A stretch of 64,000 bases of DNA from Pogonophryne albipinna. Its lineage: Eukaryota > Chordata > Actinopteri > Perciformes > Artedidraconidae. Shown here in pieces: positions 44,655 through 56,169 of the stretch. The stretch is from contig CM053256.1 of assembly GCA_028583405.1 (NCBI GenBank), forward strand, positions 13,443,087-13,507,086, written 5' to 3'. Within the stretch, counting starts at the first letter, position 1; the number at the start of each line of letters is the position of its first letter. A program made the translations under genes and the position numbers. Below the pieces are notes generated by a model. The model was not told the origin of the DNA and ran no database searches. It saw nothing but the letters and a program-made list of their open reading frames with translations.

Positions 44655-44900
44655 GAAGTAGAACAAGAAGAAGAAGGAGAAGAAGTAGAGGTAGAAGAAG
44701 AAGAAGAAGTAGAGGTAGAAGAAGAAGAAGTAGAGGTAGAAGAAGTAGAAGAAGAAGAAGAAGTAGAGGTAGAAGAAGAAGAAGTAGAGTTAGAAGAAGA
44801 AGAAGTAGAGGTAGAAGAAGAAGAAGTAGAGTTAGAAGAAGAAGAAGTAGAGGTAGAAGAAGAAGAAGTAGAGGTAGAAGTAGGAGAAGAAGAAGAAATA
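44655..44900 (+). repeat. Purine-rich minisatellite (GAAGAAGTAGAGGTA units)
   Basis: Irregular 15-24 bp units of GAA and GTA/GAG triplets, with a recurring block AGAAGAAGTAGAGTTAGA. It holds one frame open for 141 codons (44532-44957) with a Glu/Val run; I do not believe this is a real protein because its ends run into unrelated sequence and the next MITE. Confidence 0.8.
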
Positions 44901-44915
44901 CGCTACTTGCTCTAT

Positions 44916-46062
44916 GGTTGCAGTCGAATAGTCAAAAAATCAGCTCCTAACGTCTAACCCTATCGTCTATTCCTTGACCTCTGTGTGAAACGTCACGGGG
45001 TTAAAAAGTTCAGGAGCTCAGTAAACACTGTGAAATGTTGACTTTATTTGATAATTTCAGTAAAAACTAACGTTCATATTTCTCTTTTTGATTATAATAC
45101 TGATGAACGTTCAAAACAAAGCACTTTGGCAAGTTACCACATACGTTTTAAAATGCTTAATAAGCACCGTAACTTTCATGATATAATTTCTCGGTCATAA
45201 TCGGTTGTTTCCGTGAACGGCCGACTGTTGTGTGACGGCAAATGCTGCGGCTGCAAGGCATTGTGGGGCAGCATTTTCTCCTCTCCTTTCGTCAAGGGAG
45301 GTCCAGTGGTTCCTAAGCTAAAGGAGGTTATAAAGGAAGTTTGAAACCTCCTTTCCTATCATCTAGCAGGGGTGTCAAACTCAAATACACAGTGGGCCAA
45401 CATTTTAAAATCGGTACTAGTCGAGGGCCGGACTGGTTCAATGTTTATTGCAAAACGTATTGAAATGACCTTATTGCACATATTAAACCTGGAACTAACA
45501 AAGCTTAAATTATTGCCTATAAAAACAACATTAAATAATCAGTTGCATTCATTTCTTATGGCTCTATCTGCAGCTTTTCCGGAGTCATTTCTTATGATTA
45601 CATTTTTGCACAGGCCAACCACAGCTTCAAAAAAACTATTTCCCTCAAAGAAAAAACCAAACATGCTCTGTTGTCTCGAGAAAAAAAAAGGGCAGAAGGA
45701 AACATCCATTGAAACTCAGTTTGCTGCTCTGTAATGCTAGTTTAAGCCAGATACTTGGCATCTCATCTTGTGTGCAAGTTCATCAATGTTTGGGGTCAGG
45801 CTCTGAGCTGAGGAAATCCTCAGGATTGAGTGAAGGTGTGCGTGCAATATACCGGCGGGCCAGATCTAATAGTAATTAGAAATTATCCTGCGGGCCGAAA
45901 TTAAATCCACCAAGGGCCTGATTTGGCCCCAGTGCCTTGAGTTTGACACATGTGAGCTAGAGAATTCGAACGGCACTTATCATGGCTGCCACTGAGGGAC
46001 TTCCGGGTCATTTCACTCCGTTAGGAAGGTTCCTAAGCTAAATAGACTATTCGACTTCAGCC
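44916..46062. mobile_element. Inverted-repeat element, family copy 2 of 3
   Basis: Ends are GGTTGCAGTCGAATAGTC and the inverse of GGCTGAAGTCGAATAGTC, with TAT on both sides (44913-44915, 46063-46065). Its interior matches 2369-3391 but lacks the part corresponding to about 2460-2935. It is interrupted by a hAT element at 45367. Confidence 0.7.
45367..45952. mobile_element. hAT (Charlie-like) non-autonomous element
   Basis: Ends are CAGGGGTGTCAAACTC and the inverse of CATGTGTCAAACTC-type sequence. It interrupts the family sequence CATCTAGAGAATTCG that is continuous in copies 1 and 3. Flanking 8-mers TCATCTAG and TGAGCTAG match imperfectly (6 of 8). The subterminal GGGCCGGACTGG and GCGGGCC motifs are typical of vertebrate hAT repeats. 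The frame 45372-45734 is not recognised as a transposase. Confidence 0.75.
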
Positions 46063-46498
46063 TATGTTTTTTAACACACATTCAAAAACGAGAACATTTT
46101 CGAGAGTTTCAACCGGGTTCCGGCCACCGAAAAAGGTGACTTTGCCCGGAAAACGGGGATGTTTTGGTCAACCATCCGGCTGTGTTTACAGCTAAACACA
46201 CACGCTAACATTAATTAAGACTACAAGCTCACTTGGGGTTGAGGCTTTTTTACACGTTACTTGACTGTGTAAGAAATTAAAATCAATGTTTAATGACGTA
46301 ATTTAGTTTAAACATACAGTAAGCTTAAAACTGTTTTATTCTGAAAACATTTCCGGTTAGCATTGGCTTGTGGGTAACGTTGTTGCTAAAAGAATGTACA
46401 GTTTATTTTTGAAAAACGTTATTGAAAAGCGTCTCCGTTGTCAACAGTGACGTCACTTCAGGTTTTACGTTAACAATGATTACAGCCGTTAAAATGCA
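46063..46498. other. No feature recognised
   Basis: Short unassigned stretch with one TGACGTCA motif at 46448-46455, no associated gene. Confidence 0.4.
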
Positions 46499-47266
46499 TT
46501 AAAGGGGACATATCATGCTATATTTGAACAATATATTGTAGGGCCATACCTATATAAAGTATATAAATATAGTTTTTTTTTCAAAATACCAAACAGATCC
46601 TGTATTTCAGCCATGCCTCATTTCGCTCTATTTTCTCTTTCCAGCCCTGTTTTTGCAGGGGGCTGATTCTGTGACATAGCTTTAATGCAAATGAGCTACA
46701 GCTGACCACGCCCCCCTGCAGGAGAGGGGAGCGTGCTTTGAAATCAGCTGCTGGGCTGTCAGAAGAGGGGGAGAAAAAGAGATCTCCGTCCTCCGTGTTT
46801 TATTCTTATATATGATTATATAGAGTCATTATTCATTTGTTTTAAAGCTCAATAAATAACAAAGAAGACCTTTGACCGGCACTTTTCTAATTTTGTCCGG
46901 AAGCTTTAAACTTTAACGGACATGTTGACCGGCGATTTTTTTTTTAACTGAAACTCTGCTGCACGGTCCCCTCGTTCCTTGGAAGAGGCGGAGAGGTGGG
47001 TGTTTGTCATCTTCTGGTGGACTACCGGAGAGAATTACAGCGAGGGAGGGATTAGATTGAATTACAGCAGCAGGAGGCGCAAGTGCTTGCCTCGGGGAGG
47101 GAGAAAAAGAGCCACAGTGGAGAATAAACAGAAGGGCAACCATGCACGGGAAGTCTTCTTCGCTGCTTTTGTGGCAGACTACAGCGCCACTTACAGGCCT
47201 GGCATATGTACTACAGCGTCTCCAGCGCTTTTGAGCGGCAATGGCCGGCCGTGGCCCAACCCCACA

Positions 47267-47749
47267 TGTTGTGCACCGTCAAAAGTGTTAATAATCATGT
47301 TTCATATTTATGTGTTGTTATTGCTCACTTCCTGTTTTGTTTGTTTCACGCCTCATTTCAGGTCCCTTGACTCACTTCCCTCATCAGTATCAGCCCCGCC
47401 CCTGATTGTGTTCACCTGTGTATGGTTGTTGAGTGTTTAAAGTCCCCAGTCTCCCAGCATTCAGTGTCAGTTCGTTTTTGTCCTGTCCTCATGCCAGAGT
47501 TCTGCTCTTCAGCGTTTGCACTTTTTGATTCAAGCCTATCTTTGCTCCTGAAACTTATTATAAGTTTAGTTCCTCACGTTGTGAGCGATTTTCTGTTGTA
47601 CCTTGTTTAAGCCTTTTTTGTCATCTCGTAAGAGTGATTTTCTTTTGTTACCTTTTTTTTGTACAAATAAAGTATATTAATTATACTTTACCTTTGGCTC
47701 CCGGGTCGTGCATTTGAGTCCTTATCCTTGTGTAACCAAGTTCATAACA
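47267..47749 (+). repeat. 5' LTR of the Gypsy element
   Basis: 483 bp, starting TGTTGTGCACC and ending TTCATAACA (TG...CA termini). It contains AATAAAG near 47667 as a likely polyadenylation signal. A 62-codon frame inside is non-coding and is repeated in the 3' LTR. Confidence 0.93.
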
Positions 47750-47765
47750 GAACGAACTGACCACA

Positions 47766-48680
47766 ATGGATTCAGCCGACCCAAAAGCTCTTCACGCCGC
47801 CCTGTCAGCCCAAGGCGTGAGGATTTTTCGTCACGAGGAACAGCTGGGATTAATCAGCCAAGGAGTGCAGGCACTGGTAGGAAACCAGGCCGAGCTCCAA
47901 GTTTCCTTCTCTGCACAGATACAACAGCTGACGGATCAGATGCAGCAGTTCATCACTCACCTTCAGACTGCTCCGCCGATGACGTCAGTCACAGCTGACC
48001 GCCTGCATGTCGCGGATCCTGTTGACGCTGTCAATCCGAGCCAGGCTGTTTCCTCCTCACTACGGCTGGCTCTCCCGGAGAGGTTTTCCGGAGATTCCAT
48101 AAATTGCAGAGCCTTCCTGGTGCAGTGCGACCTGCATTTCCAACACAACCCAGGCGCTTTCTCATCAGACCATGGTAAAGTGGCGTTCATCGTGTCCCAT
48201 TTAACGGGAAGAGCTGCAGCCTGGGCTACTGCAGAATGGTCCAGAGACACGGAACTATGTTACTCATTACCCGACTTCACAGACACTATGAGTCGTATTT
48301 TTGACCACTCATCACCTGCAACAGAGGCCAGCCGAAGACTACTTCAGATGCGGCAGCATAAGCGCCAGGTGGTGGATTATGCTATCGAGTTTCGCACGGC
48401 AGCAGCGGACAGCGGGTGGAATATTCCGGCTCTTCGCGACGCTTTTCGGACTGGATTAGCAGATTCAATCAAGGACCAGCTGGCTCCCCTGGAGGTACCC
48501 CGGGACCTGGAATCTCTCATCGCCGTTTCCATCCGGATCGACAACCGACTTCGGGAAAGAGAGAGAGAACGTCGACACAGCCGTGACGGACATCCCAGTT
48601 TCCAGGGCTTTTTCCCACGAGCCGTTCCACCAGAGGAGGTTTTTCAGCAAGCTTACCAGCCAAGAGGAGGGCGCTGGTGA
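47766..48680 (+). CDS. Gypsy gag
   Basis: 304 codons starting 17 bp after the LTR. The capsid-type region (about residues 95-235) includes LALPERFSGDSINCRAFLVQ and the following segment through WATAEWSRD, as in fish Ty3/Gypsy gag proteins related to the RTL/Mart genes. A coiled-coil-like N-terminus precedes it. It ends in an Arg-rich region. The CCHC zinc knuckle normally found after this is absent; the frame stops at TGA (48678-48680), and protease coding continues in the -1 frame. The knuckle-coding segment has probably been deleted. Confidence 0.85.
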   Translation: MDSADPKALHAALSAQGVRIFRHEEQLGLISQGVQALVGNQAELQVSFSAQIQQLTDQMQQFITHLQTAPPMTSVTADRLHVADPVDAVNPSQAVSSSLRLALPERFSGDSINCRAFLVQCDLHFQHNPGAFSSDHGKVAFIVSHLTGRAAAWATAEWSRDTELCYSLPDFTDTMSRIFDHSSPATEASRRLLQMRQHKRQVVDYAIEFRTAAADSGWNIPALRDAFRTGLADSIKDQLAPLEVPRDLESLIAVSIRIDNRLRERERERRHSRDGHPSFQGFFPRAVPPEEVFQQAYQPRGGRW

Positions 48681-49426
48681 GCAAGTTTTCCACAGACTTT
48701 CCTTCTCGTCCAGTTACCAAGGTAAACATTTGTATTAATGATCAGGTCATTTCCCAAGGAGTGCTAATAGACTCAGGAGCGGACGAAAGTCTTATGGATT
48801 GGGGCATAGTCAAACAGCTTGGTATAAAAACTGTCCCTCTATCTTCTCCCATTACCGCCAGTGCTTTAGACGGACGTTTGTTGTTTACAGTCACCCACTG
48901 CACAGAACCTATCCAGATCACTGTAAATAATGACCACACTGAAGTTATGCAGTTTCACATTTTTGAATCTGCTCAGCATCCGGTTATTTTGGGTTTTCCG
49001 TGGCTAAAAATCCACAACCCACACATTGACTGGCGCTCAGGAAGGGTTAAGGAGTGGGGAGAGGATTGCATTAACAGGTGTAAACATTCACGCTCTGTTA
49101 AAGCACCAACAGACCCTAGTAGGATCGTCATTGATCACCCAGACTATCCTGACCTACAGAAGGTACCGTCATGTTATCATGATCTTAAGGAAGCATTTAA
49201 CAAATCAAAAGCCATGTCGTTACCTCCTCACCGACCTTTTGATTGCCCCATTAATCTCTTACCGGGGGCTCCCATTCCCAAGGGAAAACTGTATTCGATC
49301 TCAAGGCCAGAGAGAGCGGCAATGGACGACTACATTTCCGCTTCTCTCAAATCAGGGATTATCCGTCCTTCATCTTCCCCAGCTGGAGCGGGGTTTTTCT
49401 TCGTGGGAAAAAAGACGGTTCTCTGA
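48677..49426 (+). CDS. Gypsy protease and start of reverse transcriptase
   Basis: About 249 codons in the -1 frame relative to gag; no ATG is suitable at the start, so expression would need frameshifting or the frame arose by deletion. The aspartic protease active site is [10 protein letters not shown] (DSGA) near residue 31. From about residue 180 the frame reads into the N-terminal reverse transcriptase region ([20 protein letters not shown]). It ends at 49426 after leaving the RT frame at a six-A run (49408-49413). Confidence 0.8.
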   Translation: MSKFSTDFPSRPVTKVNICINDQVISQGVLIDSGADESLMDWGIVKQLGIKTVPLSSPITASALDGRLLFTVTHCTEPIQITVNNDHTEVMQFHIFESAQHPVILGFPWLKIHNPHIDWRSGRVKEWGEDCINRCKHSRSVKAPTDPSRIVIDHPDYPDLQKVPSCYHDLKEAFNKSKAMSLPPHRPFDCPINLLPGAPIPKGKLYSISRPERAAMDDYISASLKSGIIRPSSSPAGAGFFFVGKKTVL

Positions 49427-52014
49427 GACCTTGCATAGACTACAGCCCTCTTAATGACATTACGGTAAAAAACCGCTATCCTCTGCCACTCATGTCCTCT
49501 GCTTTCGAGCTACTTCAGACTGCCAAGATTTTTACCAAGCTGGACTTAAGAAATGCTTATCACTTGGTTAGAATAAGGGAAGGGGATGAGTGGAAGACAG
49601 GATTTAATACTCAGAGCGGTCACTATGAGTACCTTGTTATGCCTTTTGGACTGTGTAATGCACCGGCTGTGTTTCAGGGTTTTGTGAATGAGGTTTTGCG
49701 GGAATTTTTGAATGTTTCTGTGTTTGTGTACCTTGATGACATTTTGATTTTCTCACCAGACTCTAAGTCCCATGTTCACCATGTCCGTCAGGTTCTGCAG
49801 AAACTACTCGAGAATCAATTATATGTCAAGGCAGAGAAGTGTGAGTTTCACGTAGAAAAGGTGGCCTTTCTAGGATATATAATCTCACCAAACCAGATGC
49901 AGATGGAACCTGCTAAAGTCAGTGCAGTTTCCAAGTGGCCAACACCAGACTCCAGGAAGAAGGTTCAGCAGTTCTTAGGGTTTGCAAACTTCTACAGAAA
50001 GTTTATAAGAAACTTCAGTTCTGTAGCTGCTCCTCTGCATGTTCTGACTTCTTCCAAAGTCCCCTTCAAGTGGACTCCCCAGGCTGACTGCGCTTTCCAG
50101 CTCCTCAGGGAGAGGTTCACCACAGCGCCGATTCTCACCATTCCGGATCCCCAGCGCCAGTTTGTGGTCGAGGTCGATGCTTCCAATGAGGGAATTGGAG
50201 GCATTTTGTCCCAAAAATCCTTGAAAGACAACAGGATACACCCATGTGCCTTCCTGTCGCGGAAGCTGACGGCGGCAGAGAAGAACTACGATGTGGGAAA
50301 TAAGGAACTGTTAGCTGTAAAAGCTGCTCTGGAGGAATGGAGACACTGGTTGGAGGGGGCAGAACAGCCGTTCTTAGTTTGGACAGACCATAAGAACCTG
50401 GAGTATATCAGAAAGGCTAAACGCCTCAACTCTCGGCAGGCCAGGTGGACTCTATTTTTCAGTAGGTTCAACTTCACTCTCTCTTTCCGTCCCGGATCTC
50501 AGAATCAGAAGCCTGATGCCTTGTCTCGCCTTTTCGATCCAGAACCTTTTTCGGTAGAGCCCAAGACCATCCTTCCATTAAACCGTATGGTCGGAGCCTT
50601 TTCCTGGCAATTAGAATTGGACGTTAAACAGGCTAACGCATTAAACCCAGCACCTAGCAAAGGTCCAAACCACCTGCTCTTTGTTCCTGTGTCTCTCCAC
50701 TCTAAGGTCATCCACTGGGCCCACACGTCGGTGATCTCGTGCCACCCTGGAGTTAAAAGGACTATGTACAGGATTAAGCAGCGTTTCTGGTGGCCAGCCA
50801 TGAAGAAGGATGTGCAGGAGTACGTAGCGGCTTGTCCGGTGTGTGCCTGCAATAAGACCTCGTCCCAGGTCAAGATGGGTTTGCTCCAACCACTGCCGAT
50901 TCCTCAACGTCCCTGGTCACATATATCTATGGACTTTGTGACAGGTCTTCCCTCGTCCAGAGGCAAAACTACGGTTCTGACAGTGGTGGACCGGTTCTCC
51001 AAGATGGTTCATTTCATTCCTCTAACCAAGATCCCCTCTGCCAAGAGTACCGCAGAGGTCATGATGAACCAAATATTCAGGATCCACGGATTTCCAAATG
51101 ACATTGTTTCCGACAGAGGTCCACAATTCATTTCAGCTTTCTGGAAGGAGTTTTGCAGACTCATAGGCGCTACTGTCAGCTTGTCTTCAGGTTACCACCC
51201 TCAATCAAATGGACAATCGGAGCGTCTGAATCAAGAACTGGAGACTACACTACGCTGTCTCGTGTTCCAGAACCAGACCAACTGGAGCGACCACCTCACT
51301 TGGGTGGAGTTTGCACACAATACTCTTCCCACGGCAGCCACAGGTCTCTCGCCTTTCCATTGTGCCAATGGTTATCAACCGCCGCTGTTCTCAACCGACG
51401 AAGGGGAAGTTAAGGTACCATCAGCTCACGCCTTGATTAGACGCTGTCGCCGAGTTTGGGCTGGAGCTCGCCAATCTCTGCTACGAAGTTCGGCTCGGAT
51501 GAAGGATGTAGCAGACATCCACCGCAGGGCCGCTCCCAGTTACAAACCGGGTCAAAAGGTGTGGCTTTCCACCAAGGACCTACCACTTCAGGTGGCGTCC
51601 AAGAAATTGACTCCAAGGTTTGTCGGGCCTTTTCCGGTGTCAAAAGTCATCAATCCGGTATCTGTGCGCCTAAGACTTCCCAGAACCATGGGGGTACACC
51701 CTACATTCCACGTCAGCAAGATTAAGCCAGTTCATGAGAGCACGCTGATTCCCGCCTCCAAGCCCCCTCCACCACCCCAGTTCTTCGAAGGTGGCCTAAC
51801 GTACAAGGTCCGCAAGTTGCTGGAGGTCCGCAATAGGGGTCGAGGCAAGCAATTCCTGGTGGATTGGGTGGGTTATGGTCTCGAGGAAAGGTGCTGGGTT
51901 CCTGCGAGATTCATTGTGGACAAAACCCTGATTCAGGATTTTTATGATCGGCCTGGGCCGTCAGGAGTCGGCCCTAGAGGGGGGGGTACTGTTGTGCACC
52001 GTCAAAAGTGTTAA
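49414..52014 (+). CDS. Gypsy reverse transcriptase, RNase H, integrase, chromodomain
   Basis: Open from 49414, with the first ATG at 49492 (840 codons from there). Numbered from that ATG, the RT catalytic motif YLDDILIF is near residue 80. RNase H follows ([26 protein letters not shown]). Integrase has its His-Cys zinc region (about 405-460), then the catalytic Asp in SMDFVTGLP, Asp in SDRGPQF and Glu in [10 protein letters not shown]. The last 70 residues form a chromodomain ([20 protein letters not shown]), thought to bind histone marks and guide insertion. The domain is complete; only the upstream frame break separates it from protease. Confidence 0.9.
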   Translation, partial: DGSLRPCIDYSPLNDITVKNRYPLPLMSSAFELLQTAKIFTKLDLRNAYHLVRIREGDEWKTGFNTQSGHYEYLVMPFGLCNAPAVFQGFVNEVLREFLNVSVFVYLDDILIFSPDSKSHVHHVRQVLQKLLENQLYVKAEKCEFHVEKVAFLGYIISPNQMQMEPAKVSAVSKWPTPDSRKKVQQFLGFANFYRKFIRNFSSVAAPLHVLTSSKVPFKWTPQADCAFQLLRERFTTAPILTIPDPQRQFVVEVDASNEGIGGILSQKSLKDNRIHPCAFLSRKLTAAEKNYDVGNKELLAVKAALEEWRHWLEGAEQPFLVWTDHKNLEYIRKAKRLNSRQARWTLFFSRFNFTLSFRPGSQNQKPDALSRLFDPEPFSVEPKTILPLNRMVGAFSWQLELDVKQANALNPAPSKGPNHLLFVPVSLHSKVIHWAHTSVISCHPGVKRTMYRIKQRFWWPAMKKDVQEYVAACPVCACNKTSSQVKMGLLQPLPIPQRPWSHISMDFVTGLPSSRGKTTVLTVVDRFSKMVHFIPLTKIPSAKSTAEVMMNQIFRIHGFPNDIVSDRGPQFISAFWKEFCRLIGATVSLSSGYHPQSNGQSERLNQELETTLRCLVFQNQTNWSDHLTWVEFAHNTLPTAATGLSPFHCANGYQPPLFSTDEGEVKVPSAHALIRRCRRVWAGARQSLLRSSARMKDVADIHRRAAPSYKPGQKVWLSTKDLPLQVASKKLTPRFVGPFPVSKVINPVSVRLRLPRTMGVHPTFHVSKIKPVHESTLIPASKPPPPPQFFEGGLTYKVRKLLEVRNRGRGKQFLVDWVGYGLEERCWVPARFIVDKTLIQDFYDRPGPSGVGPRGGGTVVHRQKC

Positions 52015-52472
52015 TAATCATGTTTCATATTTATGTGTTGTTATTGCTCACTTCCTGTTTTGTTTGTTTCACGCCTCATTTCAGGTCCCTTGACTCACTT
52101 CCCTCATCAGTATCAGCCCCGCCCCTGATTGTGTTCACCTGTGTATGGTTGTTGAGTGTTTAAAGTCCCCAGTCTCCCAGCATTCAGTGTCAGTTCGTTT
52201 TTGTCCTGTCCTCATGCCAGAGTTCTGCTCTTCAGCGTTTGCACTTTTTGATTCAAGCCTATCTTTGCTCCTGAAACTTATTATAAGTTTAGTTCCTCAC
52301 GTTGTGAGCGATTTTCTGTTGTACCTTGTTTAAGCCTTTTTTGTCATCTCGTAAGAGTGATTTTCTTTTGTTACCTTTTTTTTGTACAAATAAAGTATAT
52401 TAATTATACTTTACCTTTGGCTCCCGGGTCGTGCATTTGAGTCCTTATCCTTGTGTAACCAAGTTCATAACA
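51990..52472 (+). repeat. 3' LTR of the Gypsy element
   Basis: Same length (483 bp) as the 5' LTR, and I found no difference by eye, indicating a recent insertion. Confidence 0.93.
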
Positions 52473-52710
52473 CCACATTCCCCTGATAGGTGGAGAGTTG
52501 ACCACTAAACGGAGCACCACTTTTGTGACGTAGAAAATAATTCAAATCTGGATCAGTCTGTATCAGATCCGTTTTTAGAGATTTGGGTATGGAGGAAAAG
52601 AGAGAGGGTTGTGTTTTCTGACACTTGGTGAGTTCCCTTGAACACCGGGGACACATATTCATGTATAAAAGATGTACAAAAGTGCATTTTGCATGATAGG
52701 TCCCCTTTAA

Positions 52711-53540
52711 ATGAAAAGTCATGAATGAGTGTATGAGGAGAAAAGGCGTGTGGAGTTATACAATGAACACACAACGTCTAAATCCTCTGATTTACGCAAT
52801 ATCGGACACAGAAGAACGTGGAGGGAGGACCCCCAGCGTCAGAGCCGCCATTGAGAGGAGGAGCCAGTGGTTAGATATATACAGAGATATCCTGGCTTGT
52901 TCGCCCTCTCGTCTTCCCCCCACCCCGATATACAACTGTGTGCCTGAATTGCTCTGTTTGAAAATAAAAATAAATATATTTCTTTGCCTAAATCCTACCG
53001 GCCCACATTTGTAAGTGTTCCGGCCACTCGCTGGAGGGGTGTGGCCCACACCCCACTGGGTTGGGCTGGGCCGTTTTGATAGGCTATCTACAGTATGTTC
53101 TATCTATCAGATAGTTTCACTTTCACACATCAGGCCCGTAGCAGCTGTCACTGCGCAGTGAACGATCAGGAGTGAGTGACTGAGAGACCTAGCTGGCAGT
53201 TGCTTACAGATGGATAAACAAGCTCCAAAGCGTAAAGGCGTTTTTGTATAGTTTGTGTATACAGTATACAGTATTGTAGCGAGCCCTGGGTTCAGAGGGA
53301 GGGGGTTGCATAGGGGAGGGGAGGGGAGGGGGGGGGGGGGGGTGGCAGGGAAACGGGGTTCAGGGGGAGTGGCTGTACCCGTAGGATAGAAAAGGGGGAA
53401 GTGACGTCTGACTCAGAGGTCGGCGGCTGTGGAGAAGAACGTGTTGCCCACATTCTGTTACTGAGTTTAGGCTAGTTAGCTAGCAGGTTTATTGTTTTGG
53501 GTGCAGTCACTTTTGCTTCCACTTGCTGTTCAAATAAATG
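52711..53540. other. Unassigned, with G-rich tract
   Basis: No gene supported. A 9-bp palindrome (GGGGTGTGG C CCACACCCC) is at about 53036-53054. The short frames are not conserved sequence that I recognise. Confidence 0.4.
53313..53342 (+). repeat. G-quadruplex-prone tract
   Basis: Three GGGGA units followed by a run of about 15 G. The sequence fits the pattern of four or more G runs and could form a quadruplex. Confidence 0.8.
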
Positions 53541-53779
53541 TTGAAAGAAAAAGTAAATCTGTTTACAGTTCTGTTTCATATGAGTGTTGAGAGATGTATC
53601 CATAGATTTAGTCCTTAATTTTGCTCTCAAAGTGCACCAGATTTCAGACTTCAACATTTAAAAATCTCTTCCCGGGGGAGCATGCCCCCGGACCCCCCTA
53701 GAGGAGGTGAGGTCCACCTCCTGCCCACAACCCCTGTTAAATTGTCTCACCCACATTGTGGATGCTTCCTACGCCCATG
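53540..53779 (-). mobile_element. hAT-type terminal fragment (family of 32798)
   Basis: On the minus strand it begins CATGGGCGTAGGAAGCATCC at 53779, the same end as the element at 32798. The stretch 53562-53655 matches 5605-5705. No opposite terminus is found, so the left limit is approximate. Confidence 0.55.
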
Positions 53780-56155
53780 TTTTATTCCATGCGTCAAGTC
53801 AGGCAAATTGGGTCCAAATGTTATTGCATCAATGATCTGTTAACATTAAAATCACTAAATATATGCTGTAACTATTTTGCTCTAGGCAACTCAAGGGCTC
53901 AGGTAATGTGATTACTATATGAATAATGGTCCAAAATAACATAAAATGCATAGGGTCTTTTGTTAAGTAACATACTTTCGTCGCCGGGCGGCCGATACAT
54001 GCCGCGCATTAAGTGGGCCTGTCTGTCAATTAATCCCCGGGCCACTTTTTCCCCCCAGTCCGCCCCTGGGCTTGTGCACGCATTCGGGTAGGCCCGTCCC
54101 GGGGCCGGTTACTGAATTCCCAGTAGGTGAATGCTTGCATGATAAGGTAGTACCCATAGAGTCCAGTATAGGGCTCCACCTGTGTTTATATAACAAGAGT
54201 TACCATACATAACCCCTCGTTATTATGGGCTTCTTGCTTTCAAAAGGGAGCAGTTATGTGGCTTTTGTCACTTAATATGGAAAACGTTCCATTATTTCTT
54301 GCATCACAACTTACGGTAAAGAATTGCCCATTTATTATTTTTATGACCAATAATTACCAGATGAAACATAAACCTTTCTTTGAAAAGTAAAAGCGTTATT
54401 CAATTGTCATTTATTTGTATCTTATTTGGTGTTGATTGTAATTGTAGTTTTTCTTTCTTTCTTTTATTATTTTGCATTACTAAAATGTTATTTGGAGTGG
54501 TTTTCCAAGAATGCATACTGTAATCAACAGATAATGTCAATACAAATTGTGCAATTGGTCTCTTTCCATAGTAAACACTGAAACAAACTGAGATGGTGTG
54601 TATGAAACACACTCATCAACGCCTCATAATCATGTATCTGCAAAGCTGCCAATCACAGGATGTACATTTTTTCTGTTGAAAGTAGTAGACTTTTTACAAC
54701 TAGACTTTTGTTTTAATATGTTTCCAGCAGAGGAAACTCTTAAAGTATAGTTCAAGTCATATACTATATTACCTTCATGCTATTTGTTGCTGACTCAGGG
54801 GCCTGCTTGCACTAATAAAGTGCAGAAAAGTCTGCACTTTATTATAAAAATTCACCATCAGACTCAGGAGTGCAGCTGAAGGCAGCAGCAAAGCTGACAT
54901 TTGGGAACTCTGAAAACTTTAATAAAGTGCTTCTTCTTCTTTAAGTGACATGAAAAGTGTTACGTTACACTGTTTATGAAATGTTGTAAGTTAAGTTGTC
55001 ATATAAATAACTCATCGTTCAGTCATTCAGGAGAAGGCTTTGAAACAGCATTACAGAAGGCTCGCCTTCATGTTGAAAAATGAATATTTTATCTTAAATA
55101 TAACTGAAGAGTTAACTAAATTAATTAAGAAAAAATATAAAATATGAAAGGAAAACGTGTTCAATATTAATGTTGTGTGCTTCCAACTAAAGTTAAGATT
55201 TACAGTTTATTACACATCTCATCATTGGTTTATGCTGCAATCATAGTCCATTACTTTCCCTCTCACATGAAATAAGCCAAATGTACACACCATAAAAGTT
55301 GATCTTAGACAGGCTGTGGTTTTGTTAAAAACTAATTGTAAGCCTATCTCACATAAAGCAGCAACATCTGAACATGACTACACTGATCACTTTAAGTAGC
55401 CTATAATCTTTATTTCATCTTAAAACAGGGATGCTTCACCTGGTGGTCAGGGATGTAATTACTAATCAACACAAATATGTATGGATGTTAGAATAAGAAT
55501 AAGAATACAAATGTTGTTTAAGTGAAAAGTGGACTTTCTCTTAACTGAGAGAAAAAGTGGGAGTGGGACAAGTAGAATGGAAAAACAAACATCTAACAGT
55601 GGGAGGCTGTTGACATGAGGGCCAGCCTCCTGACCACACATTTGAATTTGCCCTTATAGGGTTTCAGATTTTGACCAGGGTCACTTGTGCTGCTACTGAC
55701 ACATCATCTGACTCACAAGGTACTGTTGTTATATATTATCATTTAACTTTGTGGTAGATTAGAAAAAAACAAACAAACAAATCTTTTACTTGGCATTTTA
55801 TAAGAAAGGCATTTAATCAAGCTATATTTAGTCCTCCTATATTTCAGAGAGTTTGTTGAGTGGACAAAGATGTTTTTATAGAAAATACTTTGGCTGCTGT
55901 CTCAAATAATTTAAGCGTGTATAATACAATATGTTCACAGTTTGCTCAGTTAAGTGCATTTGAAATAATTGTTCTTATATGAAGGAAATGTGGTGTTTGA
56001 AGGGAATGTATGCATTTCCAGGCAGACTGATAATCAGCTTGACCTGTCTAACTCGCACAGAAAGTTAAAAAGCATTTTTCATAACTTGTGTTCCAACTAG
56101 ACTGAAGATAACGATTAAAAACCTACTTATATACTCTTAAAACCTACACACCACA
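53780..56155. other. Mostly unassigned
   Basis: 54150-54225 resembles DIRS terminal sequence in the orientation opposite to 40440-40560. 54060-54140 is GC-rich. From 54230 to 56155 the DNA is AT-rich and I see no gene, repeat array or transposon end. Confidence 0.45.
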
Positions 56156-56169
56156 GAGTTTGGATTTAA

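Larger units (their letters stand above)
47267..52472 (+). mobile_element. Ty3/Gypsy chromovirus-type LTR retrotransposon
   Basis: A 5206-bp element with two 483-bp LTRs, target duplication CCACA (47262-47266, 52473-52477), gag, protease, reverse transcriptase, RNase H, integrase and a C-terminal chromodomain. The polypurine tract AGAGGGGGGGG lies just before the 3' LTR. The order protease-RT-RNase H-integrase and the chromodomain place it in the chromovirus branch of Metaviridae, retrotransposons with no envelope gene. It is young but carries a frame break in pol. Confidence 0.93.
46503..52706. mobile_element. TTAA-flanked element hosting a Gypsy insertion
   Basis: TTAA at 46499-46502 is followed by AGGGGACATATCATGC; the inverse of AGGGGACCTATCATGC ends before TTAA at 52707-52710. 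About 1 kb belongs to the element itself; the rest is the Gypsy element. Part of its interior (47115-47226) recurs at 26970-27115. No transposase frame. Superfamily piggyBac or Kolobok by the TTAA target. Confidence 0.7.

Noticed and set aside
44532..44957. 141-codon frame with a Glu/Val-rich repeat
   Set aside because: A purine-rich minisatellite keeps the frame open; its C-terminal end reads into the terminal repeat of a MITE.
46448..46455. Isolated TGACGTCA
   Set aside because: A CRE consensus alone, with no TATA box or gene start nearby; likely chance.
46979..47440. 153-codon frame upstream of and into the Gypsy 5' LTR
   Set aside because: It crosses the insertion boundary between the TTAA element and the LTR, so it cannot be an ancestral gene.
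47422..47610. 62-codon frame, repeated at 52145-52333
   Set aside because: It lies within the LTRs, so its repetition is due to the LTR pair and not to a gene.
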